DNA of 64,000 nt from Macrolepiota albuminosa (lineage: Eukaryota > Basidiomycota > Agaricomycetes > Agaricales > Agaricaceae): NCBI GenBank assembly GCA_027475525.1, contig JAMWFC010000059.1, positions 310,001 through 374,000 on the forward strand, in the 5' to 3' direction. The first letter of the stretch is position 1, and each line of letters begins with the position of its first letter. The translations under genes were made by a program, and so were the position numbers. Shown one piece after another: positions 10,531-21,601 of the stretch. Under the pieces are notes generated by a model. That model was not told the DNA's origin, made no database searches, and saw only the letters and a program-made list of their open reading frames with translations.

Positions 10531-11617
10531 AATCCGCTATCGCTGCACTATCATCGACGTCGGTATCTGGGGAGGCAGTTCGCCTACACAGAAATCAAGA
10601 CATGCATTGAGGATACCGGAATCAAACGGACTGTGAAGGGCGTTTCGTGCTGGAAACTGACACTGATTTCTTAGAAATTGCTGAAGTTGATATTGGAGCT
10701 GGGAATTGAGGTTGTGTACGACAGGATATAGTTTGGACATGGTGGCTCTTCTTAGACACGGTACTCTTGACTGACTCGTCGGAGTCGCGTCGAGCACGTT
10801 TTGTGGCTGATCCAGGAAGTCGGAAATAAAAGTTGAACGCAGAGTGGAAGCGAAGAAACTACGCGACCTACTGGTTGTTGATCTTCAACGGGCCCTTATT
10901 TTTGAGAGCCTGTATAAAATTAGAACTCGGATGCTCGTATATACACGTCCTACAAACCATCATATTTTTGGCTTTCGTTATCTCTTTTGCTTTCCTAATA
11001 GGTGTAGCCAAGGGAACACTCGCAGAGGTAGAATCTGAGTGTGACGGATCACTGTGCTTCCTAAGTACCTGGGTCAATAGGCGATCGACAGGATACGTAC
11101 TCGGTAGCCTCTGTGATCTTTCGCTTCTTCTATATAACAATGAGAGACGGCCGCAGACAATATTGATAAGCCCAACCTTTTGTCTCTCCAAATAGGTAAC
11201 TTTGACCGGTGGCCTGTGAAAACAAACCTTCAGTTGATTTTGTTATAAACACAATTTGAATATCAACCTTTCCAGGGATGAAGGAACCTTATCCATTCAA
11301 GTAATTAAGTAAAATGAAAGGAATGTGGGGTGTAAGGCAGCAAGAAAGTAGAATACAAACTTAGAGCATTTGGTAGATGTGCTCTCTCATGAGAAAGCAC
11401 TTTCCGCCAGGCCAGGTTAGTGTAAAATAAAGGTAAATAACCTCCCAACTGACCATCGTCAGTGATCACGAACAGCTCAGATAAACTTATGCTCAAAACT
11501 ACAGTTTGAAACTATACATACATACTCACCAATTTGCATCGGCGGAAAAAGACATGGGCATAAAGCTACAAGAGATGCATCGTCTAAGGATACCATAGGA
11601 TAATTTGAGTTAACGAG
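10531..11617. other. Region upstream of the three-motif gene; possible 5' exons
   Basis: Minus-strand open frames at 10537-10797 and 10868-11191 could be 5' exons of the gene below, but no splice path keeps one frame. The 11192-11617 stretch shows no gene. Confidence 0.25.
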
Positions 11618-12747
11618 TTAACGACTGGTTGAAGCGGAAGGATCAACATTCTGGGTGTGTTCATTGTTTGGATTGTTGGAAAACGAGCTCAGCCCACTGG
11701 TTGGCAATTCTTTATCAATGTTGGGGTCAATAGCGGAATAATATGCGACACGTTGATCACTCTGAGGATGCTGGATGTAGGGCTGCATTATGGGTTGGGG
11801 AGGCTGACCAGGACCGATCATGCCCTGCTGCAGATAGTAATAATGCGAGGCCGGTCCCAGATGATTCATATGGCTTGCTGGTGGGTACATGACATGTGAA
11901 GGTGGTGGAGGAGGATATGTTGATGGGTGGGAAATCAGGGGCAAATGGAGACGTTGAGGAGGCAGCTGAGAAGAATATTCATTGTCGGCAGATGGTGGAC
12001 GGTAATCATCAGCTCGATTGTTCTGGGCTTCCGCTGCTACACAACGACGTCAGATTAAGCAGAAGTCGGCCACGTCAATAACCTACCTGCTTCGGCCATG
12101 GCAGCAGCCTGGGCCTTTTGATGTGTACATTCTGCTGCCCGTCCCTCACAAGAACAATCCTTACACGTGCGTTCAATACAATCCCGCCCTTTCCGCACAC
12201 AGGAAGCGCATGGCCTGGAAGGATATCAGTCATCCTCACTCGGCGTGGGTAAGGCTTACCTGACATCATCACATCGTATTTTATCACGCCTGTTGAGAGG
12301 ATGAGTGATTTAATCAACAAAAGAATGAATTGGGCAACCTGCAGCTCACACACGCCTAGAAGAATTTAATGTCGCCTCATCAATCTGTACTAGATCCAAT
12401 GGAGCCAAGCGCTTACCGCTTTAACTTGTGTACCATGTCCTCTGCCTTTCCGAGGTTGTGTAGAACATGGCTGACCGGATTCGACACAGTTAGAGCACGG
12501 TCGAACGTCTTCACAACGTTTGCCGTTTTTACGACGACCTTCGCATCTAAGTTTCACAAGTTTGGGCCCACGACTGACATCTACGCATTCCTCGTTGTGA
12601 GAGACACATCGTCCGCAAGGACGTTGGTCATCACACTAGGTGATATTAGAACCATGCCATTGCTGAAGGATGAAACCGTACCTTCTTGTTGTCCTTGCGA
12701 CAATTCGTGCACGCCAATTTCGCCCGTTCAGACCCATTAGGACGCAT
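11618..12747 (-). CDS. Fungal regulator with three tandem Zn2Cys6-type modules
   Basis: Six minus-strand exons join in frame: 12747-12682, 12635-12417, 12355-12339, 12289-12260, 12214-12087 and 12036-11618. All introns are 45-62 nt with GT-AG ends. The start is ATG (MRPNGSERAK). Module one reads LACTNCRKDNKKC then RPCGRC; module two CEGRRKNGKRC then RPCSNC, followed by RKGRGHGTQVK; module three ACVSCRRDKIRC then PCASCVRKGRDC, then CKDCSCEGRAAEC. This arrangement is found in conserved basidiomycete zinc-cluster proteins presumed to bind DNA in the nucleus. The C-terminal exon is rich in Pro, Tyr, Gln and Ser, like an activation region. Odd point: module two has Arg where the second Cys of the first C-x2-C is expected. 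Confidence 0.85.
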
Positions 12748-13265
12748 CTGTCTTGCAGCAGCCAAGGGTAAACAGCTTCTCCCATACATTCAAGCGACCT
12801 CCATAGTTTCAAGCGACCTCGGCGTTCCCCGACAAACAATCTGGACACCGGCACGATTCCGGAGACGCCGGTACCGTCCTTACATTCCTCAGGGTTGAGC
12901 ATAGAAACGTTGAAGTTTAAACCGTATAGAGTGATTGGGGCACTGAGAGCTGCCAGTGGCATCATAATGACTGTATAAATATTCATAAAAACTCGAGGCT
13001 GAATGTGGACACTAAAAGGCTATTTTCCATCGAAGATGAACGTTCCACTCAAACCAAGGATCAGGGAGAAGAAAATCAAAAAAAGACACGATACAAGGGG
13101 GGAAGGAAGGAAAGTCTGTAGGGATAGTAGTGTATGTAGTATAGTGCCAGGTGTACAAAATCGACATGCAAGACGGAAGACTAGGAAAGCGAGGGAGAGG
13201 AGACGTAAGGAGTAACAGATCTACAAGGGGTCAGCAAACGTCAAACAAGAGGGAGCACAACCGAC
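12748..13265. other. Spacer between two regulator genes
   Basis: Contains the promoter side of the Zn2Cys6 gene and the 3' side of the C2H2 gene. No other gene is seen. A plus-strand stretch near 13040-13230 is purine-rich and simple in sequence. Confidence 0.4.
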
Positions 13266-13400
13266 CTAATCCTCTTCTTCCATGGACACAACATCGACCA
13301 GCTCTTCCTCGCCATAAACCAACTCTTCCTCACCATCAACCGACTCATCCTCACCATCAACCGACTCTTCCTCACCATCAACATCCATGTCAATAGCACC
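13266..13400 (-). repeat. 21-nt tandem repeat coding acidic heptads
   Basis: About four imperfect copies of a 21-nt unit (plus strand: CACCATCAACCGACTCWTCCT) lie inside the C2H2 gene. They encode VDGEEES, VDGEDES, VDGEEEL and VYGEEEL. Copy number could vary between strains. Confidence 0.75.
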
Positions 13401-14789
13401 CGGGTGCGGCACGACGTCGGGGCCCGTCTTCTTCTTTGTGCTGACCGGGGCACCCTGTGCAAACGCGGTGCCGGATATAGCAACAGCGACCTCGTCCTTG
13501 CTTTTCCTACATTTCCGCATATGCCTAGTAAGCGAATCGGCGCGACTCAACACACGGCCGCAGACACAAATGAACTCTGTCGTGTCATTGTTATGCTTGC
13601 GTAACATGTGTCTGTATGCGTCGTTCTTGCAAGAAAAGTCGTCGGAGCAGTAGGGGCACTTGTGACGGGTCTTGCCGGAGCGCTTGATGGAGCATATGCG
13701 CATCTTCTCTGCATCTTTCTCGGATTCTACTTGGAGGGGGCTGGTCTGGGCGGCAGCAGCGTTTTGTGCCCCGGCGAGAGAGATGGAGATGTCGCAGGGG
13801 GTGGTGGAGGTAGTGCCGTTGTTGTTGGCAGGGGCGCTTGGGCCGCCAGAGAGGAAGGTGCTGGTGGAGGAGCCGCCGGGGTTGGAGAGGAGGGTGTTGC
13901 GTTTGTTGGAGATGGGAGCAGGGATGGGAGCAGGGACGGCAGGGGAAGAATTGGGGAGGGGCTTGTAGTCGTCCTCACCAAGGTCATAGCCAGTGTCCTC
14001 ACAGGTAATGGCGGGAAGAACAAGGCGAGGGGGGGCAAGAGGGGCATGTGATGGCATGGTGGAGCGCTTGGGAGGTGGGGATGGGACAGAGTGGTAGGGT
14101 GGGGCGGTGTGTGCATTGGAGGAGAGGGCGGCAGAAGAGCGGGCCGGGTGAGGGAGAGAGGGCGGTGGGGGACGGAGGGTGAGCAGGGCAGAGAGGGACG
14201 GAGGGGGCGGGGGTACACGGCTCTTGTACTGGTACTTTGAGAGGGGGCGGTAGCACGAGGGGGTCAGTGCGCGGACAAATGTGCGTGGGGTGGACGAGTG
14301 GATTGGCTCGACACGGACTGGACTGGTCTGCGACGAGCAGCTGGTCCGGGAGATGCGGTCACGGTGGTGGCGGTGACTGTCACGGTACTGAGGGTATTCT
14401 TGGTACAGGGGTTCTGGCGACACTGGGCAGCGGTACGAGTACGGACGCCCGGGCAACAAGGACGAGCGGTGAGGATAGTGAAAGCTAGCGTAAGGGGCCC
14501 AATAGTACCCGGACGAGTGACGTTCTTCCATCACATACTGAACGTCCTTCTTTTCATAGTACATGTCTACCCGCCCTCCATGCCCCACCCTGTGTCCATG
14601 TGTCCCATTTGTAGACGACCATATGGCCGCTGAGAACCCAAATCCCTGTGATGGCACGTCCTCTGAGTCCGAGTCTGAGTCCTCACCCTCCAGCTCGTCC
14701 TTGCACTCCTCCAACTCTCTACTCAAGTAGCCTGGCGTCGTCAACGAGCTATCTGACATCCCAATGTCCTCCTCGTCCACGCTAGCCAT
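13266..14789 (-). CDS. C2H2 zinc-finger transcription factor, 507 aa
   Basis: Intronless minus-strand frame starting MASVDEEDIGMSD. The N-terminal third is acidic and Ser-rich, the middle is low-complexity Pro/Ser/His (about residues 190-330), and the fingers are near the C-terminus: a classic CPYC...YRHMLRKH finger (about residues 385-410) and a second CVCGRVLSRADSLTRHMRKC finger with Cys as last ligand. The tail is very acidic, with four tandem 7-residue units of the type VDGEEES encoded by 21-nt repeats. Expected nuclear DNA-binding protein; targets are unknown. The start is the first in-frame ATG and no upstream acceptor is evident. Confidence 0.85.
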   Translation of the reverse strand: MASVDEEDIGMSDSSLTTPGYLSRELEECKDELEGEDSDSDSEDVPSQGFGFSAAIWSSTNGTHGHRVGHGGRVDMYYEKKDVQYVMEERHSSGYYWAPYASFHYPHRSSLLPGRPYSYRCPVSPEPLYQEYPQYRDSHRHHRDRISRTSCSSQTSPVRVEPIHSSTPRTFVRALTPSCYRPLSKYQYKSRVPPPPPSLSALLTLRPPPPSLPHPARSSAALSSNAHTAPPYHSVPSPPPKRSTMPSHAPLAPPRLVLPAITCEDTGYDLGEDDYKPLPNSSPAVPAPIPAPISNKRNTLLSNPGGSSTSTFLSGGPSAPANNNGTTSTTPCDISISLAGAQNAAAAQTSPLQVESEKDAEKMRICSIKRSGKTRHKCPYCSDDFSCKNDAYRHMLRKHNNDTTEFICVCGRVLSRADSLTRHMRKCRKSKDEVAVAISGTAFAQGAPVSTKKKTGPDVVPHPGAIDMDVDGEEESVDGEDESVDGEEELVYGEEELVDVVSMEEED

Positions 14790-15230
14790 GTCCGACCGTC
14801 ATTGTCCCCCGCGCAGCAGGTACAGTGCGTGGCGTCTGTGTGTCCTATTCGTAGATGACCACGTGGCCCAATGTGGTAATTGGGTCACACATTTGCCCTG
14901 AAAGATGTAAGTCGCACAGCTGGAAACGCTGAGAGCTTTGCGCGATTCAAGGAGAAGTGGAATGGATTTGTGAAGAACTTTGCATCGATGAAGTGGGCAT
15001 GATTGCGCCTTTCCACCTTTGGAACGTGAGCGTAAATGTTCCTTGCCAAGTTTTTATCTAAGCAAAGATAACAAATATGATAGTGATAAAGGAGGAGAGC
15101 TTAGTGAGTACATAATGATACAATGCAAGATGAAAGTAGATCAAGTCCAAGATGAAGGGTGAGACTGGAACAAACAATCAAGCACTCATATGGCTATACT
15201 ACCTGTCAATTGTGTTCCAATTGTCGTCCC
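14790..15230. other. Intergenic, nothing recognised
   Basis: Short frames only. This is the promoter side of the C2H2 gene and the 3' side of the DUF6699-like gene. Confidence 0.4.
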
Positions 15231-15939
15231 TCAACTACACAGCAATACCCAGGGTCTTCTCGGCATGAGTCTAACCTCCCAAATGCCAGGTTCTGCAGTT
15301 GAAACCATACCAACGATGCAGCAGGCACCTCCCATCCGATCGACTACATGCATCCCAGTTGCGAATGAATTTGGATCATTTGCCGTCCGTACACGGAATG
15401 CTGCTGATGCCATGTGTGCGACTTGATCCGTCAGGGCTTGTAAGTCTGAATGAGTAATCAGACGGGAAAGGATACGGTAAACAGACAGTTGTATGTCATG
15501 TACTGACAATAGACCCGAATGTGTAGTGGAGATAAAGACATCCATGAAAGGGATATGCAAGCGCAGGTAGGGTGTGAGACGGAGCGTGAGCATTGTGACT
15601 GCGGGGTGCGTTGTGGGTTCAGAGGAGTAATGGGTTATGATTGGAGGTAAGATGGCATTGTATGCTTTCTGCAATCTCGGGTGTGCTACAGCCCGAGGGA
15701 TGTCTGATGCAGGTGATGGGTGGCCATGCGGGCAGCATATGGGGAGTGGGACTGTTTTTGGAATAAGTTAAATAAGCAAAAGTTGGAGGCGCTGAACACG
15801 TACCAGGGGCAAAGTAGGGTGCAGCAGGGACAGGTGTAGGCAGTATACCTCCCGACAAGATATTACTGTATCCGATTGTTGAGCTACTGGATAAACTGGG
15901 GCATGGATAGTGCCCAGATGATTTTGGATTCGAGGTCAT
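15231..15939 (-). CDS. DUF6699-like protein
   Basis: Two minus-strand exons, 15939-15804 and 15751-15231, with a 52-nt GTACGT...ACAG intron; the join keeps one frame. I start at ATG 15939 (MTSNPKSSGHYP). The N-terminus is Pro/Ser-rich. The C-terminal half has the rhythm of the basidiomycete DUF6699 domain: HPRLQ, then a beta-rich stretch (LTLRLTPYLRLHIP), a GLLSVHDIQLSVYRIL segment, ITHSDLQAL, and near the end AFRVR, then GIWEVRL. Function of that family is not known; it is expanded in mushroom-forming fungi. The assignment rests on pattern rather than a strong motif. Confidence 0.6.
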
Positions 15940-17121
15940 ATTGACCGAAACCAAGAGTCAGCCAGCGAGATCTCTAGGACGAGTCAGGTTAAGAGAGTGT
16001 GTAGAATTGCGATGGCAGAAACCCGATGAGGACTCAATTAGCGCAATTCCACCTCGGTTTTATACCCGTCGGGACCCCGACAGATATTGACTTGCGTGCA
16101 AACAACGCTTGCCATGATTCTTGAATGGAAGTCGCAAACCATGCATGTGGGCGCAAAACCGTTCTTTGCTCCTCTTTTTCTATATCCAGATATACTTCCT
16201 GACAGGACGACCCTTGATTTCAATGCTTTCAGTCATCTACCACTCACGCCACCACAAACCATATGAAGAGAGTTCTACCTCAAAAAGTTGCTTTACAAGA
16301 CTGCAGATAGATAGACTATTTACTAGGTGTAGAGCACATTACAGCCTGCTTTTTACTGTATGGCCGCTTGCCGGTGGTAGAAATAAATTATTCGAGAATG
16401 AACCATACATCTGTCCATTTAGTTCATTTTCCTGGTTCTTATGTCCAGTGAAAATGACACAAAACTATAAATGACGCATAATGTGGGCGCTATTCCCTCC
16501 TTTTGTGTTCAACGGCAGTGTCGGATATGAGTATGTGGACGCACCCAATCATTTTGGGCGGCAGGATTATAAACGTGAGTACATACATATCTGTATCGAA
16601 GTAAAAAAGCACCCGTGCTGTGAAGGGGAAAGGAATGAAAAATGTAAGATGCAATACAAACACTGTGCGATGAGAGAAGGAAGACGGTTCATCCCATATA
16701 TTGAGATGAGGAAAAAAAGAGAGCGCGCAAAGGTTCATACATGATTACAGATGATATGCAAAGCGGAATCATATGTATGATTAGGATGATACATAGAAAA
16801 GGGAAGAAGAAGCGGATAAGCCATGATAGTCAGCGATATAGTACAAGTGCAAGAAAAGAGTAAGCTGCGCATGCAAGCCACAAATGGGCATACTTTTTCT
16901 TTACTTGGGATTTTACTTCCTCCTAAGGGACAATAAACACACAGAGCCGCAGTACGTCATGTCGTCAGCGGGCAACTCAACCTTTGAGCCATACTACCCA
17001 GGGTCGTGCCATCGAAGTACGTGTTGATCTCATGTCAAGTCGAGTAGCGAAACCGAGGATGGCAGCTGTGTCCACGACCATGGCAGTCATTGTGCAAGGC
17101 TACATCAGGCACACACACACA
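15940..17121. other. Intergenic, no gene seen
   Basis: Open frames at 16121-16474 and around 16490-16740 occur on both strands without protein-like features. The 16600-16900 stretch is purine-rich on the plus strand. Confidence 0.4.
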
Positions 17122-18139
17122 TCAGACCCTGATTGATATGGACGCAGAAACAGACGACATACCAGGTGCGAAAGGGAAATGATAAACATCGTCGACGTCC
17201 ATGTCGTCGTCGTCCTCGATATCATGCTCATAGAGAGCAGGACTGTACTTGCTCGTCATGGCCGAGATGAGTTGGAGCTTGACAGGGTGGGCAATGGGGT
17301 AGTATGCAAAGTGGTATGGCGCACCGTAGCTGTACGAGACATACTGAGGATAGTGATATGCCAATGACGGGATGGGTACGACACTTGGAAGGGGAGGGTA
17401 CGGATTGGAGCTTGGCGGAGATGGGGAGGTGCGATCGCTGGCGGTGGTGGTCTCTGAGTAAGTGAGAGAGAGCGTGGCAAATTTGGAGGATGTTTCAGTA
17501 CTGGGTGAAGCACCTTGTGCGGGAATAATTTCAGGGCAGGTCAATGAGGTCTCGGGGACAATGACTGGCTTAGTTTCTGCCGTGGGAGGAGTGGCAGAGG
17601 TATAATCAGTGGCTGGCAAGGCAACTGGCTTTTTTCCTGACCTTCTGGTTCTCTGAATAGTTGGACGTAAGCTATGTTTTCATGTAAAGTCTTGTACATA
17701 TCTTCGGCAGTACCTCTCCTTTCATCATCTTCACACCCCTGCACAGGTCGCAATGTTTGGCCCACAGCCCGCTATAATACTCGTTGCGTGGGTGCAGCTT
17801 AATCCATTGCTTGCATCCGAGGCATCTGACAATCTGCAATCGCACTTCGAGTGTCCATGGGTCTGCTTCGAGTTGCCAACGCCGTTCCTCGACATCTGTA
17901 CAAGACTTGCGCTTCCTCGTCCGCTGCTTAGAAACCTTGTGTTCGCCCCATGAGCGTTTTTTCTGGGGTGCATTGTGGCTCGAGTTGCGGGGGTTGCGGT
18001 GGTTGCTGGGGCTGCTGGGAGTCTCTGTTGCTGTGACAGCGGGCTGCGAAGGCAGCGTTGACGATTTGGAACGTCGGGAACTAGAAACACTGGGATCATG
18101 TGATGAAAGGCTAGAGCTAGACCGTGTTGAAAGCGACAT
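17122..18139 (-). CDS. Ser-rich protein with one Cys2-x-His-Cys motif
   Basis: Two minus-strand exons, 18139-17714 and 17652-17122, joined in frame by a 61-nt intron (GTACTG...ATTCAG), giving about 318 aa. The start is ATG (MSLSTRSSSS). The N-terminus is Ser-rich and basic (KKRSWGEHK, RKRKS: a likely nuclear signal). The only structured part is RCLGCKQWIKL...YYSGLWAKHCDLC, close to the motif repeated three times in the gene at 9182-10530. The C-terminal exon is Pro/Ser/Tyr-rich with an acidic DIEDDDDMDVDD block. It is probably a nuclear, metal-binding, mostly disordered protein; no function is known to me. Confidence 0.7.
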
Positions 18140-19092
18140 GTCGAGTGATAGTAGTGTGCTGGGAAAAGGTCTGGTTGGCAAAGTGGATGTTTGGAAAGAA
18201 GTAAGGGGGCGGTAATTTACCACCCCGAGACTAAGGAAAAATCAAGCAGAGTTGTTTTGCAGAGTAGGAGTCCGGAACTCATTTTTCATCCCATCACAAT
18301 TATGATTTCCACGTGCCATGCACTGTTGTTTTTGCTCAAGGGCTGGCCCATTGTCTACACTGAGGCCACTCTTGTTTTTGCTCCATTGTAATTGTGAACA
18401 AACTCTTGGTGCATTGTACCTTTAACCAGACCTGCATAATGGCCCACAATCAAGAACAAGGGAGGTATCATATGAATCATGATATCCCCAATTGCTTATA
18501 AGGAAAAAAAGTGTGCGAAACAAGGAACGCTTTCGGGTTGTTCCTAAACTTGGCTGTCTGTGTACCTGGAACCGGGCGCTCAGCATGCTTGATCCAGGAA
18601 GGAGGTAAAAACTTGTTCTGAAATAGACGAAAGAGACTTATGCCGGCACAAAGAGATTTCAGAAACAACGCCAGAAGCTGATCTGCGCAGGGGATGGAGT
18701 ATTTGCTCGACATTGAAGCACGTGACTTATCGGTGCACCGACACTTTAATTGATATCTATTTAGATACGATTAGATCTTGCAAACTCGATTTAAAATATA
18801 TTCATTTTAAAAACTAGTTAGCATGGGAAAGTGATCACTTTCGGTGAGGGCTCCATCAAAGCCCTCACCAAAAGTGATCAATTTCTCCTGGCTAACTACC
18901 CCACCGCTCACCCTCACAGCAACCATGTCCGCTGCCCTCCTAGCCAATACAGTATGCACGATTTCAACACTTTTAATAACGTTTTTTTTTCTGATACGTT
19001 GTTCCTCAAGCTGCCAAAAAAAATTGTATACAATTTGCATAGTCACATGATGATCCATTTGGCAGAAATTTCTGCCGCTACAAAGCTAACTG
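18140..19092. other. Intergenic with hairpin; possible 5' exon of next gene
   Basis: No clear gene. The next gene lacks an ATG in its main exon, so a short 5' exon probably lies here, between about 18930 and 19080. I cannot decide which ATG is used. Confidence 0.3.
18817..18896. repeat. 80-bp imperfect hairpin
   Basis: GTTAGC at 18817 pairs with GCTAAC at 18891. The core arms, GATCACTTTCGGTGAGGGC and GCCCTCACCAAAAGTGATC, are separated by about 9 nt. The stem is about 35 bp with a few mismatches. It could be a MITE remnant or an RNA hairpin; no target duplication was found. Confidence 0.65.
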
Positions 19093-19105
19093 TTGGGATC
19101 AACAG

Positions 19106-20394
19106 AACAAGTGATTAAACCTCAGTCTGCACCTCGACCCAAGTCTTCAAGGTTTGGATTCCTTTCATCTGCTAAATCGCTCATTGTCACTCCGACAGCG
19201 TCCGCTACAGCTGCTGGAACTCCCAAGCCTACTACCACAAAGGAACCTAAAGCCATTCCTGCCTCTGCCCCGGTCCCAGCTTCCGCCCAAGTCCCTCTGA
19301 CAAAGCCAATGGCACCAGTCCGTCCGTCGGCTGCTGTCAATCACAGCGTCAACAGGGTGTGTTCTCTCGGTGGTGAGAAAAACAATGCAACTGCAACAAT
19401 GTCGTCCACCACATCCTCCTTACATTCTCAATCAGCTACTCCTGCTCTTTCAACCGTGAGGGAAAGTCAGACCAAACCAGGAATAGGAGCTTCAGGACCG
19501 GGTGTATCCACTCTCGGAACCCGTACGTCACTCGCATCGACGAGCAGGTCATTGTCGTCTGGGACTGTAAACAGTATGGGTTCAAAGAAATTGGCGACGG
19601 GAACAGGCAGCCGTTCATCTTCGTCGAATGCAGCTTCAGTTGTTGCTACAGGAAGCTCAACCTCCTCTTGTATATCTGCCTCGAAGCTGTCATCTTCACG
19701 TCTCTTAGCGCCCACTGCGAGCTCATTGGCAAAGGCTATTGTTAATAAACCCTATGTTTCTGGCTCAAAAGCGAGCGCGAGGAATGCTGCAGAGGGATCT
19801 AGTGCTCAGATTCTGAAATCACAGAGCACCGGAAGCGATACACTTAGTATGATTACGAATTGGATGTCTAGTGAGCTGTGGTCCCCTCGTCCAAAAAAGA
19901 TCTTCAGTAAACCACTTGCCGTGCCTTGTGGAATCCCAACTATGACCAGGAAGCGTCCGGAAGTAGAGGAGGGAGGTATGGAGAAGGATAATGTTAAGGA
20001 AGCGGAGATCGCGACTGTGCCTATTAAGCAGAGATCGCTCAACGGGAGGAAGCCCAGAATCTCAAGGTCCAAGGTTATCGCTAAGCTGGCATTGCAGTGT
20101 GCTGCGAGCGCTTCCTGGCCTGGATTGACACCAGGCACAAAGACAGGAAGGACAAGGTCGAGTTTAGGAGTGAAGGCTCAGAGATTGAGTTATGGTGGGA
20201 AGTCAGTTAGTTTGAAGGGTGTCAAAGATAGTGTGCTGATGAGTGCGAAGAAGAGGGTGAGGCAAAGCGAGTATGCGAGGAGGAAGAGCCATGCTGTGTC
20301 AATTGATTTTGGGAAGGGTGGCATATATGATGGATGTAGATGGGGAGTAAAGGAAGATGTTGGTCCCTTCCCCTTATCCAAGACAAATATTTAA
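19106..20394 (+). CDS. Ser/Ala-rich basic protein, 5' exon missing from model
   Basis: One long plus-strand exon, opened by an apparent acceptor (GCTAACTGTTGGGATCAACAG at 19085-19105) and ending in TAA. The first in-frame ATG is only at about 19310, so translation must begin in an upstream exon. The N-terminal part is low complexity (Ala, Thr, Pro, Ser). The C-terminal 150 residues are ordered and basic, with blocks PRISRSKVIAKLA, VLMSAKKRVRQSEYARRKSH and FGKGGIYDGCRWG. It resembles conserved hypothetical proteins of Agaricomycetes but I know no function. The basic composition would suit a microtubule- or DNA-associated protein; that is a guess. Confidence 0.6.
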
Positions 20395-20846
20395 ATGGGA
20401 TGTTGATTGCAGCAGCAAACACTGGTTGCTTGGCTTCATTTCTAAATTTCTTGTGTTATGCAATATCCTCAGGTGGTCTATATTTGTGACACTTTTATGA
20501 GGTTTGATCTTGTCTCTCTCAAGCTTTACTTGTGATTTATATAGCTTACTGTTTACGATCTAATCCGTGTATCCCTCCACAGAAACACTATTAGTATGTA
20601 CATTTTGTCACCTAGTCTATTGAACTCTGTGTACCTTTCAACGAGTCTCTGTGAGAGAGGATCCTTGACAGGTCTGAGATAGTCAGTGGCTCCAAGTATC
20701 AATCATTATGATTGCTCAGCACTCAGCACTCAGTGCTTTTCTATTGTGCTTACCGTCTGGGGATCTTCTCAGCCCCTGCGGAGTGATAAATTGTGATAGA
20801 TCATGATGATGTTCAATCTCTTGTGCTTTTGACCGAACACCTTTAA
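20395..20846. other. Intergenic
   Basis: 3' flank of the previous gene and 5' flank of the oxidoreductase fragment. No gene seen. Confidence 0.4.
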
Positions 20847-21110
20847 ATGTTAAGGAGATTGCACTCTGCTACTTCTGTTATCATGAAAACGGTCGTTGTT
20901 GTTGGCGGTGGTGGTGCTGGTGCACCTACTGTTCGTCAGCTCTCTGCTATACTTGACCCCTCAAGGCACAAAATCATCCTAATTACTTCTCAGCCACACT
21001 TCACACATCTTCTAGGATGCATTCGAGCATCTGTAACTCAGGAGGGTGGCTTTGATCAGGTTTGGGAGGTTGTACTCGGCAACGAGTATAATGGACCAGG
21101 TCACGTTTGA
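20847..21110 (+). pseudogene. AIFM2/AMID-like FAD oxidoreductase, N-terminal fragment
   Basis: The frame starts MLRRLHSATSVIMKTVVVVGGGGAGAP: a hydrophobic beta strand followed by GGGGAG, the GxGxxG dinucleotide-binding turn. Next comes APTVRQLSAILDP and IILITSQPHFTHLLGCIRASV, which follow the N-terminus of fungal AIF-like (AIFM2/AMID) NAD(P)H-quinone oxidoreductases. The frame stops after about 88 residues where the family runs to about 370, and no further domains follow before the next gene at 21.6 kb. I call it a truncated copy. Confidence 0.6.
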
Positions 21111-21601
21111 TAACTAGAGCCTCATGTTGAATGGGCAGAGAGTGTTCATATGGTATGTCTCAGACTCTAATCTTAAGAAAATACTAGATTGGATATGACT
21201 GCAGTGTATTGCTTGGGTGATAACACAGCAGGCTGGGCCATAACTCTAATTGTCAGTAAGTTATCTGATTTTCCTCTGAGAAGTTTCTAGTATCACTAAA
21301 TACTGCAAAGTGCCACGTTAGTTGCCCTTGTCCTCGGAACCCAAAAGGTCTGGCAATAATTTTTTAGTGGGAACTTTGACTGCAACTGACTGTACACATT
21401 TTCATAAAGAAAAAGTTAGGGAGAAGATGAGCTTAAATAGAGTCGGAAGCGAGTGATGTTAGCAGTGGGATTACATAGTAAACTAGACACGATTGGCAGG
21501 GGCTGCGACACCGCAGAAGATACATAGTTGAGACTCCGCTGTGCCTTGTATTGATCACGCACGTGTTTTGTTTTTGTGTTTTTTTATGCAGATGTGGATT
21601 C
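21111..21601. other. Gap before second C2H2 gene
   Basis: No gene seen. A pyrimidine-rich acceptor-like tract ending TTATGCAG lies at about 21570-21591, just before the C2H2 start, so that gene may have an untranslated or short coding exon in this stretch. Confidence 0.35.
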
